From Planctomycetia bacterium (lineage in GTDB: Bacteria; Planctomycetota; Phycisphaerae; Phycisphaerales; UBA1924): a DNA stretch of 8,532 nt. Below, in pieces: positions 1-5,725 of the stretch (positions are counted from its first letter, which is position 1; the number at the start of each line of letters is the position of its first letter). Both the position numbers and the translations under genes were made by a program. The stretch lies in contig SXOY01000031.1 in the NCBI GenBank assembly GCA_005776545.1, forward strand, positions 1-8,532, given 5' to 3'. The notes beneath the pieces are model-generated. The model searched no databases. It saw nothing but the letters and a program-made list of their open reading frames with translations, and was not told where the DNA came from.

Positions 1-953
1 CAAAACCTGCAAAGGTCGACAAAGTCGCGGCGAAAGCAGCCGCCGTTGCCAAGGTCGCAGCATCGAAAGATGCAGCGTTTCAGGCGGCCAAGAGCGCGGA
101 AAGCAAGTTTGCCGCCGCGAAATCAGCAGCAAATCCAGCAGATGCGCCGCAGCAGGACAGTTCATGGAATCACGTTGCGGAGTGGTACGACGAATTGCTG
201 ACAGATCGAGTCAGCGATCATCACGAGAACGTGGTGATGCCAGCGACAATTGATTTGCTGGGGCGGATTGATGGCAAGCGGATTCTGGATGTGGCATGCG
301 GACAAGGAATCTTGTGCCGCCGATTGTCGCGACTGGGCGCGGAAGTCGTTGGCGTTGATCTTGCTCGCGGGCTGATCGACCACGCCAAAAAGGCCGGCGG
401 CCCGATTGAGTATCACGTGGGAGATGCGCGGGATCTGGAATCGCTGACGCTTGGAGAGTTTGATGCGGCGACGTGCGTCTTGGCATTGATGAATATCAAT
501 CCGCTGGTGCCAGCGCTCAAGAGCGTCTCGAATTGCCTGAAGTCCGGCGGCACGTTTGTGAGCATTATTCTGCATCCGGCGTTTCGCAATCCCGGTAACA
601 CATCCTGGGGCTGGGCGGCGGCAGCCCCGAAACGGACAACGCAGACACGCACCCCAGTGTCGCGCCAGGAAGTGCAGTATCGGCGCGTGGATGCGTACTT
701 GTCGCAGACACACAAAGACATCGTGATGAATCCGGGCGCAGTGTCGAGCGGAGCAAAGGAAGTCACGACGACGACCTACCACCGGCCAATTTCAGCGTAT
801 GTCGCAGACTTCGCACGATCGGGATTTGGAGTTACTGCACTCGAAGAACTGACAAGCTCACGCGTAAGTCAGCCAGGTCCGCGGGCTTCGGAAGAGAACC
901 GCACGCGACGGGAATTTCCGATGTTTTTGGCAATTCGGGCGGTAAAACTCTAA
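1..953 (+). CDS. Class I SAM-dependent methyltransferase, 5'-truncated, with Ala/Lys-rich N-terminal extension
   Basis: The frame is open from the left edge (first full codon at base 3) to TAA at 951-953, giving 316 visible residues. The only early in-frame start-like codon, TTG at 195, lies inside the motif WYDELL (visible residues 61-66), and no ATG, GTG or TTG precedes it in frame, so the true start is off the window. Residues 1-50 are almost only Ala, Lys, Ser and Val, like a basic low-complexity linker. The Rossmann methyltransferase domain starts near SSWNHVAEWYD (53-63). Seen in it: SAM-binding motif I ILDVACGQG (94-102), an acidic residue ending strand 2 (VVGVDLA, D119), and GDARDLE (D141) before motif IV. 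Known for the family: transfer of a methyl group from SAM to a small molecule or macromolecule. The substrate cannot be read from the sequence. The C-terminus (REFPMFLAIRAVKL) looks complete. It is followed by the tRNA gene on the same strand. Confidence 0.88.
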   Translation, partial: KPAKVDKVAAKAAAVAKVAASKDAAFQAAKSAESKFAAAKSAANPADAPQQDSSWNHVAEWYDELLTDRVSDHHENVVMPATIDLLGRIDGKRILDVACGQGILCRRLSRLGAEVVGVDLARGLIDHAKKAGGPIEYHVGDARDLESLTLGEFDAATCVLALMNINPLVPALKSVSNCLKSGGTFVSIILHPAFRNPGNTSWGWAAAAPKRTTQTRTPVSRQEVQYRRVDAYLSQTHKDIVMNPGAVSSGAKEVTTTTYHRPISAYVADFARSGFGVTALEELTSSRVSQPGPRASEENRTRREFPMFLAIRAVKL

Positions 954-1000
954 GGTTGTCTTGCCGCCTGCATGAGGCGTATGATCCCCAGCTAAACCAC

Positions 1001-1072
1001 GCGGGCGTAACTCAGTGGTAGAGTGTCAGCCTTCCAAGCTGAACGTCGAGGGTTCGAATCCCTTCGCCCGCT
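1001..1072 (+). tRNA. tRNA-Gly (anticodon TCC)
   Basis: A complete cloverleaf can be drawn. The acceptor stem GCGGGCG (1001-1007) pairs perfectly with CGCCCGC (1065-1071), and the discriminator base is T1072. The D arm is ACTC/GAGT with loop AGTGGTA. The anticodon arm TCAGC/GCTGA encloses loop CTTCCAA, which gives anticodon TCC, reading GGA glycine codons. The T arm GAGGG/CCCTT holds the TTCGAAT loop. The 3' CCA is not encoded and must be added after transcription. The gene follows the methyltransferase by 47 bases, with its own terminator just downstream. Confidence 0.97.
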
Positions 1073-1101
1073 TTGTTGAAATATCGGCAGAATTTTATTA
1101 G

Positions 1102-1126
1102 AACCCCCGCGATTGCTGGGGTTTTT
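1102..1126 (+). terminator. Intrinsic terminator downstream of tRNA-Gly
   Basis: AACCCC (1102-1107) pairs with GGGGTT (1118-1123). The loop CGCGATTGCT can add two inner G-C pairs. The run of five T's (1122-1126) overlaps the end of the stem. It lies 30 bases after the tRNA 3' end, so it probably ends the tRNA transcript and separates it from the cytochrome biogenesis operon. Confidence 0.75.
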
Positions 1127-1232
1127 CGTTGGTAACGTGTGCTGCCTCGATTGCACATTTCCTCGATTGACTTCTGTGTAAAAATGAATGGATTTGTTCG
1201 CCATTGGTATCTGGAGCGGTTCGGGAGGCTCC

Positions 1233-1349
1233 TTATGTGGTCACCCTTAGGTCGCTAAATAAAGAGACAGGAAAACAAGCGGATGTGGTCTGAATTCGCC
1301 TCCAACTGGACCACATCATGATGCATGCACGAATCGAAACACCACATAA
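1233..1349. repeat. Nested inverted repeats with four ATGTGGT copies, possible operator or leader structure
   Basis: The heptamer ATGTGGT occurs at 1235-1241 and 1283-1289, and its complement ACCACAT at 1310-1316 and 1341-1347. The outer pair is a perfect 9-base inverted repeat, TTATGTGGT (1233-1241) with ACCACATAA (1341-1349). The inner pair is another perfect 9-base inverted repeat, GATGTGGTC (1282-1290) with GACCACATC (1309-1317), around an 18-base spacer. Because every forward copy can pair with either reverse copy, a transcript could form alternative hairpins. Equally, a dimeric regulator could bind the half-sites. It sits 110-220 bases upstream of the operon start codon. The function is inferred from position only. 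Confidence 0.5.
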
Positions 1350-1446
1350 ACACGAAGGGCATCGCCGCGAGTTTAGAGGGTTCCAGAAGTTCCTGGACAA
1401 CCTATCCTGACTCGCATGTTTTGTTGGCGTTTCACTTTCAGAACCT

Positions 1447-1452
1447 GAGGAG
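1447..1452 (+). promoter_or_regulatory. Ribosome binding site of the lipoprotein gene
   Basis: GAGGAG lies 5 bases before the ATG at 1458. It supports this start over the alternative frames through the same stretch, and the translated product then begins directly with a lipoprotein signal peptide. Confidence 0.75.
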
Positions 1453-1457
1453 TTTAG

Positions 1458-2579
1458 ATGACGATTGGAATTAACAGACGCGGGCTGTTGTGCTCTGTGG
1501 GACTCATGGGAATGGCTTGTGCAATCTCCGGCTGTAATCGTGAAGAAATTCACTCCTATCGCGTTCCTAAGAGCCGCGATTCGATGGCAGGTTCGGGCAA
1601 TGTCAGCATGCCGGGAGCATCGGCTCCCAATTCATCCCCTATGGCTTCCTCGGGAGGCACCGTCATCTGGACTGTTCCATCTGGTTGGAACGAGGTGAAG
1701 TCTGAACAGGCAATGCGAGTCGCGACCTTTCAGGCACCCGGTTCAGAAATCACGGTCGCAGCGTTCCCAGGTCTTGTCGGGGGAAACCTCGCAAATGTAA
1801 ATCGCTGGCGCGGCCAGATAGGTCTCGATCCGATCGGCGAAGCAGAACTTGCCAAACTCCTCGTCAGTTCCCATGAAGGCCAGACTCAGATCTTTCTGCT
1901 ATCTCTCACTGGATCCGCTGGACAGGTCATGCTGGCTGCGATCATTCTCCCCGGCGACGATAAGACATGGTTCGTGAAGTCTGTCTCAGATGCTTCAAAT
2001 GCCGCCGCGATCAAAGCAGACTTTGAGAAGTTCTCCAAGTCCTTCCGACTTGAAAACGCACCTGCAGCACATCCCTCCCCACCTCCCTCCGCTTCGGTCG
2101 ACGCAGCACCCTCGGATCCATCTATCCCAAACGGAGTTCTCCCTAATTCCGCACCCGCGAGCGAGATTGATGCCCGGCTTGCGAAATGGAGCCCCCCATC
2201 GCATTGGAAGTTAGAAACGCAATCCGGCGGGATACTTGCCGCGGCGTATGCGGCGACTAATTCAGAAGGCGGTGCTCGCGTCACAGTCACTTCACTTCTG
2301 GGTGATGGCGGTGGACAGTTGGCAAATATCAATCGTTGGCGCGAACAACTCGGCTTGACCGCTTTTACGGATCTCGCTCAGCAGACGATGACCTCCATCG
2401 GTGGCGGTACGACTCAGGTCGACCTCACCAACACCGAAGGAACCGATCGCATGATATCGATCATCGTGCCTGCCGGGGAATCTACCTGGTTTTTCAAGCT
2501 CCGCGGCAATGTGAAAGGTGTTGAAGCTGAGAAAGATGCCTTTGTGAAATTTGCGAAAGCGATGGGACTCGGCACATGA
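1458..2579 (+). CDS. Predicted lipoprotein with two tandem copies of one domain, first gene of the cytochrome c biogenesis operon
   Basis: The product has 373 residues. The N-terminus has a basic start with twin arginines (R7-R8, NRRGLL, Tat-like), a hydrophobic stretch and a lipobox ISGC, making C26 the likely lipidated cysteine. A Ser/Gly/Pro-rich tether follows (27-68). Two copies of a ~128-residue domain then follow: copy 1 about 71-198 and copy 2 about 244-371, joined by a Pro/Ser/Ala-rich linker (199-243). Landmarks shared by both are W-x-x-P-x-x-W at the start (W71/W78; W244/W250), NLANVNRWRGQIGL (110-123) against QLANINRWREQLGL (287-300), and a TWF-[VF]-K strand near the end (170-174; 343-347). 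The same domain recurs, as I recall, in proteins of planctomycete-like bacteria, but I know of no assigned function. The stop codon overlaps the resB start (ATGA), which implies co-translation and a role at the membrane near the heme-ligation machinery. That role is inference. Confidence 0.85.
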   Translation: MTIGINRRGLLCSVGLMGMACAISGCNREEIHSYRVPKSRDSMAGSGNVSMPGASAPNSSPMASSGGTVIWTVPSGWNEVKSEQAMRVATFQAPGSEITVAAFPGLVGGNLANVNRWRGQIGLDPIGEAELAKLLVSSHEGQTQIFLLSLTGSAGQVMLAAIILPGDDKTWFVKSVSDASNAAAIKADFEKFSKSFRLENAPAAHPSPPPSASVDAAPSDPSIPNGVLPNSAPASEIDARLAKWSPPSHWKLETQSGGILAAAYAATNSEGGARVTVTSLLGDGGGQLANINRWREQLGLTAFTDLAQQTMTSIGGGTTQVDLTNTEGTDRMISIIVPAGESTWFFKLRGNVKGVEAEKDAFVKFAKAMGLGT

Positions 2580-3760
2580 ACAGATTCTACGACTACCTCA
2601 AATCACTCGCCTCTCTGAAACTCTCGGTCGTACTTTTTGCACTCTCGATGTTTCTGATTCTTGCGGGAACACTTGCACAAACCAATGAAGGTGTCTGGAC
2701 AGTTGTCGACAGTTATTTTCGATCACTCTTTGTCCTTATTCCGCTCCAGATTTTTGTGCCCCTCAAAGTTGCACAAATTCCCGGCGTTTTGCCCTTTCCC
2801 GGCGGCATGACTCTGGGGATTCTCCTCTTTATCAATCTCCTTGCCGCCCACGCTGTGCGTTTCTCTCTCTCATGGAAGCGCAGCGGAATTATCTTGGCTC
2901 ACGCAGGCGTCCTCTTGCTGCTCGTCGGAGAATTCGTCACAGGCGCGTTTGCGAAAGAGGGCAATATGAGCATCGAAGAAGGCGGCTCAGCAAATTTCGT
3001 CGAAGACAGCCGTTCAAGCGAACTGGCGGTGGTTGATCCTTCAGATCCGAACAACGACTTTGTTGTAGTGGTTCCTCAACGCATGCTCGCCCGCGATCAA
3101 AGCGGCGCAATCGCACACGGGTTGCTCCCATTTGAAATCCGTGTGGATGAATGGATGTCCAACTCTCATATTCTCGGGCCCATGCAAGCATCCAAGGCTC
3201 AGCTCGCCCGCGCCACCATCGGAACTGGCAAGCAAATAGCAGCGGTACCTGCCGCCCCGGCCAACGGAGTAGACGGCGCAATGATCGATATTCCCGCCGC
3301 GTACATAACACTTTTCAGTTCCGGAAAAGAACTTGGCACGTACATGGTGTCTCCCCAGTTGAACGGACCTCAGCAAGTCGATGTTGGTGGGAAGCCATAC
3401 CTCATTCAGCTCCGTTTCAAACGAGAATACCGCCCGTACACCGTCACACTCATCGACTTCAAGCACGACAAATTTACCGGCACCGAAATGGCTCGAAATT
3501 TCTCCAGCCAGGTGCGTCTCACCGATCCTGAAAACCATGTCGATCGCGAGGTCTTGATTTATATGAATCATCCACTCCGTCACGCGGGCGAGACTTTTTA
3601 CCAGTCCGCGTTCATGCAGGATGACCGCGGCACCATTCTGCAGGTTGTAAAAAACCCTGGCTGGCTCCTGCCTTACATCTCCTGTGGCATGGTTACTCTT
3701 GGGTTGCTCATGCATTTTGGTGTTCGTCTTGCTACGTCGGTGCGGAGGAAAGCAGCATGA
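2576..3760 (+). CDS. resB: ResB/Ccs1-family cytochrome c biogenesis protein (System II)
   Basis: The product has 394 residues and the ResB plan. Three membrane helices near the N-terminus (about 14-34, 76-97, 104-122) are followed by a large extracytoplasmic domain (about 123-361) and one C-terminal helix (about 362-384). The start FYDYLKSLASLKLSVVLF and the segment MNHPLRHAGETFYQ (330-343), before PGWLLPYISC, are family hallmarks. Histidines H92 (AAHAV) and H109 (LAHAG), in or near helices 2 and 3, are candidates for the conserved membrane heme ligand. Known role: with CcsA it forms the System II synthase, which exports heme and attaches it to apocytochrome CxxCH motifs; ResB is thought to handle the apocytochrome. 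The start overlaps the lipoprotein stop by 4 bases without a strong ribosome binding site, so translation is probably coupled. Confidence 0.93.
   Translation: MNRFYDYLKSLASLKLSVVLFALSMFLILAGTLAQTNEGVWTVVDSYFRSLFVLIPLQIFVPLKVAQIPGVLPFPGGMTLGILLFINLLAAHAVRFSLSWKRSGIILAHAGVLLLLVGEFVTGAFAKEGNMSIEEGGSANFVEDSRSSELAVVDPSDPNNDFVVVVPQRMLARDQSGAIAHGLLPFEIRVDEWMSNSHILGPMQASKAQLARATIGTGKQIAAVPAAPANGVDGAMIDIPAAYITLFSSGKELGTYMVSPQLNGPQQVDVGGKPYLIQLRFKREYRPYTVTLIDFKHDKFTGTEMARNFSSQVRLTDPENHVDREVLIYMNHPLRHAGETFYQSAFMQDDRGTILQVVKNPGWLLPYISCGMVTLGLLMHFGVRLATSVRRKAA
3744..3748 (+). promoter_or_regulatory. Ribosome binding site of ccsA, inside the end of resB
   Basis: GGAGG lies 8 bases before the ATG at 3757. 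It fixes the ccsA start that overlaps the resB stop (ATGA, 3757-3760), so ccsA can be initiated independently as well as by coupling. Confidence 0.7.
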
Positions 3761-5511
3761 ATCGTCTTTACGCCTTCTTCCCATGGATTGTCGGCATGTG
3801 CGTCGCCGCCTTCCTCTTCGTCATCGTGGCCAGTGCGTCCGCGCCTGCTGATGGGCCTCTTGGCATGCCAATCGAGAGTCTCGCACGCATTCCAGTGAGT
3901 GCATCGGGTCGCACGAAACCCCTGGATACTTTCGCCCGCAACTCGCTGCTCAAGATCAGCGGACGCCAGTCATTCGAGGCAGATGGCGGCGAACGTCGTC
4001 CAGCTATCGAATGGCTTCTGGAAGTATGGACCAAACCGCAATTGGCACAACAGCGCAGAGTCTTCAGGATCGACCATCCCGATGTGCTCTCGCTTCTTGG
4101 GATCAACGCTCCCGGTCGCACACGATTCAGTTGGAAGGAAATTGAACCAAAACTGAACGAAGTAGAGCGTCAGTCCCAGCTCGCTTCCCAGCTTCCCAGT
4201 AAAAAACAGGACCCGTTCCAGCGTCAGGTCATCGCGCTCTTTCAGAAGCTGATCGACTACTCCGAGCTTCAGAGCCTCTCGAATCCGTATATGGTCGCGC
4301 CCCTTGAAGCGAACGAAGAATGGGTCCCGCTTATCAACCCCAAGACCGGGACTTTCCAAACCGGAAGAGCATCCGCCGATGCGCTAAAGGGCATTCTCTC
4401 TGCTTACGCGGGCGACGATGTCACCACTGTTCGCCGCCTTGTTTCCGCATATCACGATGGGCTTGGTGTCAAGCTGGCATCAGTTGAACAGGCCGGTGAA
4501 TACGAGGTCCTCCTCAACCGTTGCGAACCTTTTTACCAAGCCTCTATCCTCTACGTCCTCGCCTTCCTCATCGGCTGTTCCGCAATGCTGCTCCGGTCCC
4601 TCTCACCCCAGGGATGGGTGCCGAGCCTCATGCGCAGCGCACTGGTAGTCATCGGTATCGCCTTCGCCATCCACACCCTGGGGTTGGTAGCTCGAATCTA
4701 CCTGCAAGGCCGTCCGCCTGTCACTAATCTCTACAGCTCTGCCGTTTTCATCGGCTGGGCCTGCATCCCTGTTGCACTCGTCGGTGAGTGGTTCCAGAAG
4801 TTTGGCATCCTTCCACTCGTCGCTTCGCTGATCGGCTTCTCCACACTCATCGTCGCTCACAATCTCTCCACCTCCGGCGACACCATGGAGATGATGCAGG
4901 CCGTTCTTGATTCCAACTTCTGGCTCGCAACGCACGTTGTTGTCGTCACCATTGGATACTCTGCCACCTTTCTTGCCGGTCTGCTCGCGTGCCTCTACCT
5001 CATCGGAGGCACATTCACAACTCTTTTCCGCGACGAGCCTATCAAAGCCATCCCTCGCATGATCTACGGAGTCATCTGCTTCGCCTCAGTGACCAGCTTC
5101 GTTGGCACAGTCCTTGGCGGCATCTGGGCCGACCAGTCCTGGGGTCGTTTCTGGGGATGGGATCCCAAGGAAAATGGGGCAGCGATGATCGTTGTTTGGA
5201 ATCTCCTCATCCTCCACGCCCGCTGGGGAGGAATGGTCCGCGAACGCGGCGTAGCTGTGCTCGCAGTCGCCGGAAATATCGTGACAGCGTGGTCCTGGTT
5301 CGGCACTAATATGCTTGGTGTCGGGCTTCATTCCTACGGCTTCATGGATTCCGCTGTCTTCTGGCTCCTCGCATTCTGCGGCCTCCAGCTCGCCATCATG
5401 ACCATCGGATTCGTCCCCGCCTCGCGTTGGCGCAGTCTCACGCCGACCGCCACCTCAACATCTGGTAATCCTCCATCAAAGCTCTCCAAGGATCGACGGC
5501 AACCAGCTTGA
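3757..5511 (+). CDS. ccsA: CcsA/ResC-family cytochrome c heme-ligation protein with WWD motif (System II)
   Basis: The product has 584 residues. A first helix (about 8-28) is followed by a ~230-residue extracytoplasmic segment, which includes SLARIPVSASGRTKPLDTFA (41-60), and then a multi-helix core (about 262-552, roughly nine helices). The heme-handling WWD motif is WGRFWGWDPKE (462-472). The expected histidines are present: H306 in IHTLGLVARIYLQG (membrane heme ligand candidate), H393 in ATHVVVV (first periplasmic ligand, before WWD) and H525 in LHSYGF (second, after WWD). Known role: CcsA carries reduced heme through the membrane and presents it at the WWD site for thioether bond formation. 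Many CcsA proteins lack so large an N-terminal insert; similar inserts are known, as I recall, in Bacteroidota and Planctomycetota. The polar C-terminal tail (about 556-584) is unremarkable. It is the last gene of the operon, with a strong terminator 45 bases downstream. Confidence 0.95.
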   Translation: MNRLYAFFPWIVGMCVAAFLFVIVASASAPADGPLGMPIESLARIPVSASGRTKPLDTFARNSLLKISGRQSFEADGGERRPAIEWLLEVWTKPQLAQQRRVFRIDHPDVLSLLGINAPGRTRFSWKEIEPKLNEVERQSQLASQLPSKKQDPFQRQVIALFQKLIDYSELQSLSNPYMVAPLEANEEWVPLINPKTGTFQTGRASADALKGILSAYAGDDVTTVRRLVSAYHDGLGVKLASVEQAGEYEVLLNRCEPFYQASILYVLAFLIGCSAMLLRSLSPQGWVPSLMRSALVVIGIAFAIHTLGLVARIYLQGRPPVTNLYSSAVFIGWACIPVALVGEWFQKFGILPLVASLIGFSTLIVAHNLSTSGDTMEMMQAVLDSNFWLATHVVVVTIGYSATFLAGLLACLYLIGGTFTTLFRDEPIKAIPRMIYGVICFASVTSFVGTVLGGIWADQSWGRFWGWDPKENGAAMIVVWNLLILHARWGGMVRERGVAVLAVAGNIVTAWSWFGTNMLGVGLHSYGFMDSAVFWLLAFCGLQLAIMTIGFVPASRWRSLTPTATSTSGNPPSKLSKDRRQPA

Positions 5512-5555
5512 AACGCTCACCGGCACTGTCTTTCAATATCTACTACTAGATTTCT

Positions 5556-5585
5556 AAAGGACGCTCCCAGAGAGCGTCCTTTTTT
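5556..5585 (+). terminator. Strong intrinsic terminator of the resB-ccsA operon
   Basis: An 11-base perfect stem, AAAGGACGCTC (5556-5566) with GAGCGTCCTTT (5572-5582), encloses a 5-base loop CCAGA and runs into six T's (5580-5585). It lies between two convergent genes. On the minus strand the stem is followed by TTTAGAAAT, a weaker T stretch, so it may also stop read-through from the cytochrome gene. Confidence 0.92.
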
Positions 5586-5627
5586 GGACGATTGCTTCAA
5601 TCATCCCGCCGCAACGCGGAAAACTAT

Positions 5628-5645
5628 CTCGCGCAGCACCGCGAG
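5628..5645 (-). terminator. Possible weak terminator of the multiheme cytochrome gene
   Basis: CTCGCG (5628-5633) pairs perfectly with CGCGAG (5640-5645) around a 6-base loop. On the minus strand it is followed, after four bases, by TTTT. It begins 80 bases beyond the cytochrome stop codon. The T tract is short and offset, so the call is weak. The rest of 5586-5725 shows no gene or repeat that I recognise. Confidence 0.25.
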
Positions 5646-5725
5646 CCATCAATCCACTCATATCACCGAAGTGAATGCGCGGCACGCAACATCCCAACGA
5701 CGCTGTCGTGCCCGCATTCCCGGTC

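Larger units (their letters stand above)
1127..1457. other. Non-coding leader region upstream of the lipoprotein-resB-ccsA operon
   Basis: No credible gene is seen in these 331 bases on either strand. The region holds the nested ATGTGGT inverted repeats (1233-1349) and, at its end, the ribosome binding site of the lipoprotein gene. It must contain the operon promoter, because a terminator lies to its left, but I find no -35/-10 pair good enough to name. The bases from about 1350 to 1440 show nothing further that I recognise. Confidence 0.6.

Noticed and set aside
195..953. Methyltransferase gene starting at TTG 195
   Set aside because: The TTG lies inside the WYDELL motif of the domain, and the frame is open to the left edge with sensible sequence, so the gene starts outside the window.
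965..979. Small hairpin CGCCT/AGGCG between the methyltransferase and the tRNA
   Set aside because: It has only five pairs and no T run, so it is not a convincing terminator.
1001..1126. tRNA-Gly as an integration site of a mobile island
   Set aside because: I see no second copy of the tRNA 3' end and no integrase gene in the window.
1151..1196. Promoter candidate built on TTGCAC (1151) or TTGACT (1167)
   Set aside because: Neither has an acceptable -10 element at 16-18 bases, so no promoter is called.
992..1204. Minus-strand reading frame of 70 codons over the tRNA
   Set aside because: It is the antisense translation of tRNA-Gly (GRRDSNPRRSAWKADTLPLS is a well-known spurious tRNA product).
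1233..1349. Outer inverted repeat as the ends of a small mobile element
   Set aside because: No target-site duplication flanks it (the bases before 1233 and after 1349 differ), the arms are only 9 bases, and there is no transposase remnant.
3041..3784. Minus-strand reading frame of 247 codons
   Set aside because: It lies entirely opposite resB and the start of ccsA, has no recognisable protein features, and resB is clearly the real gene.
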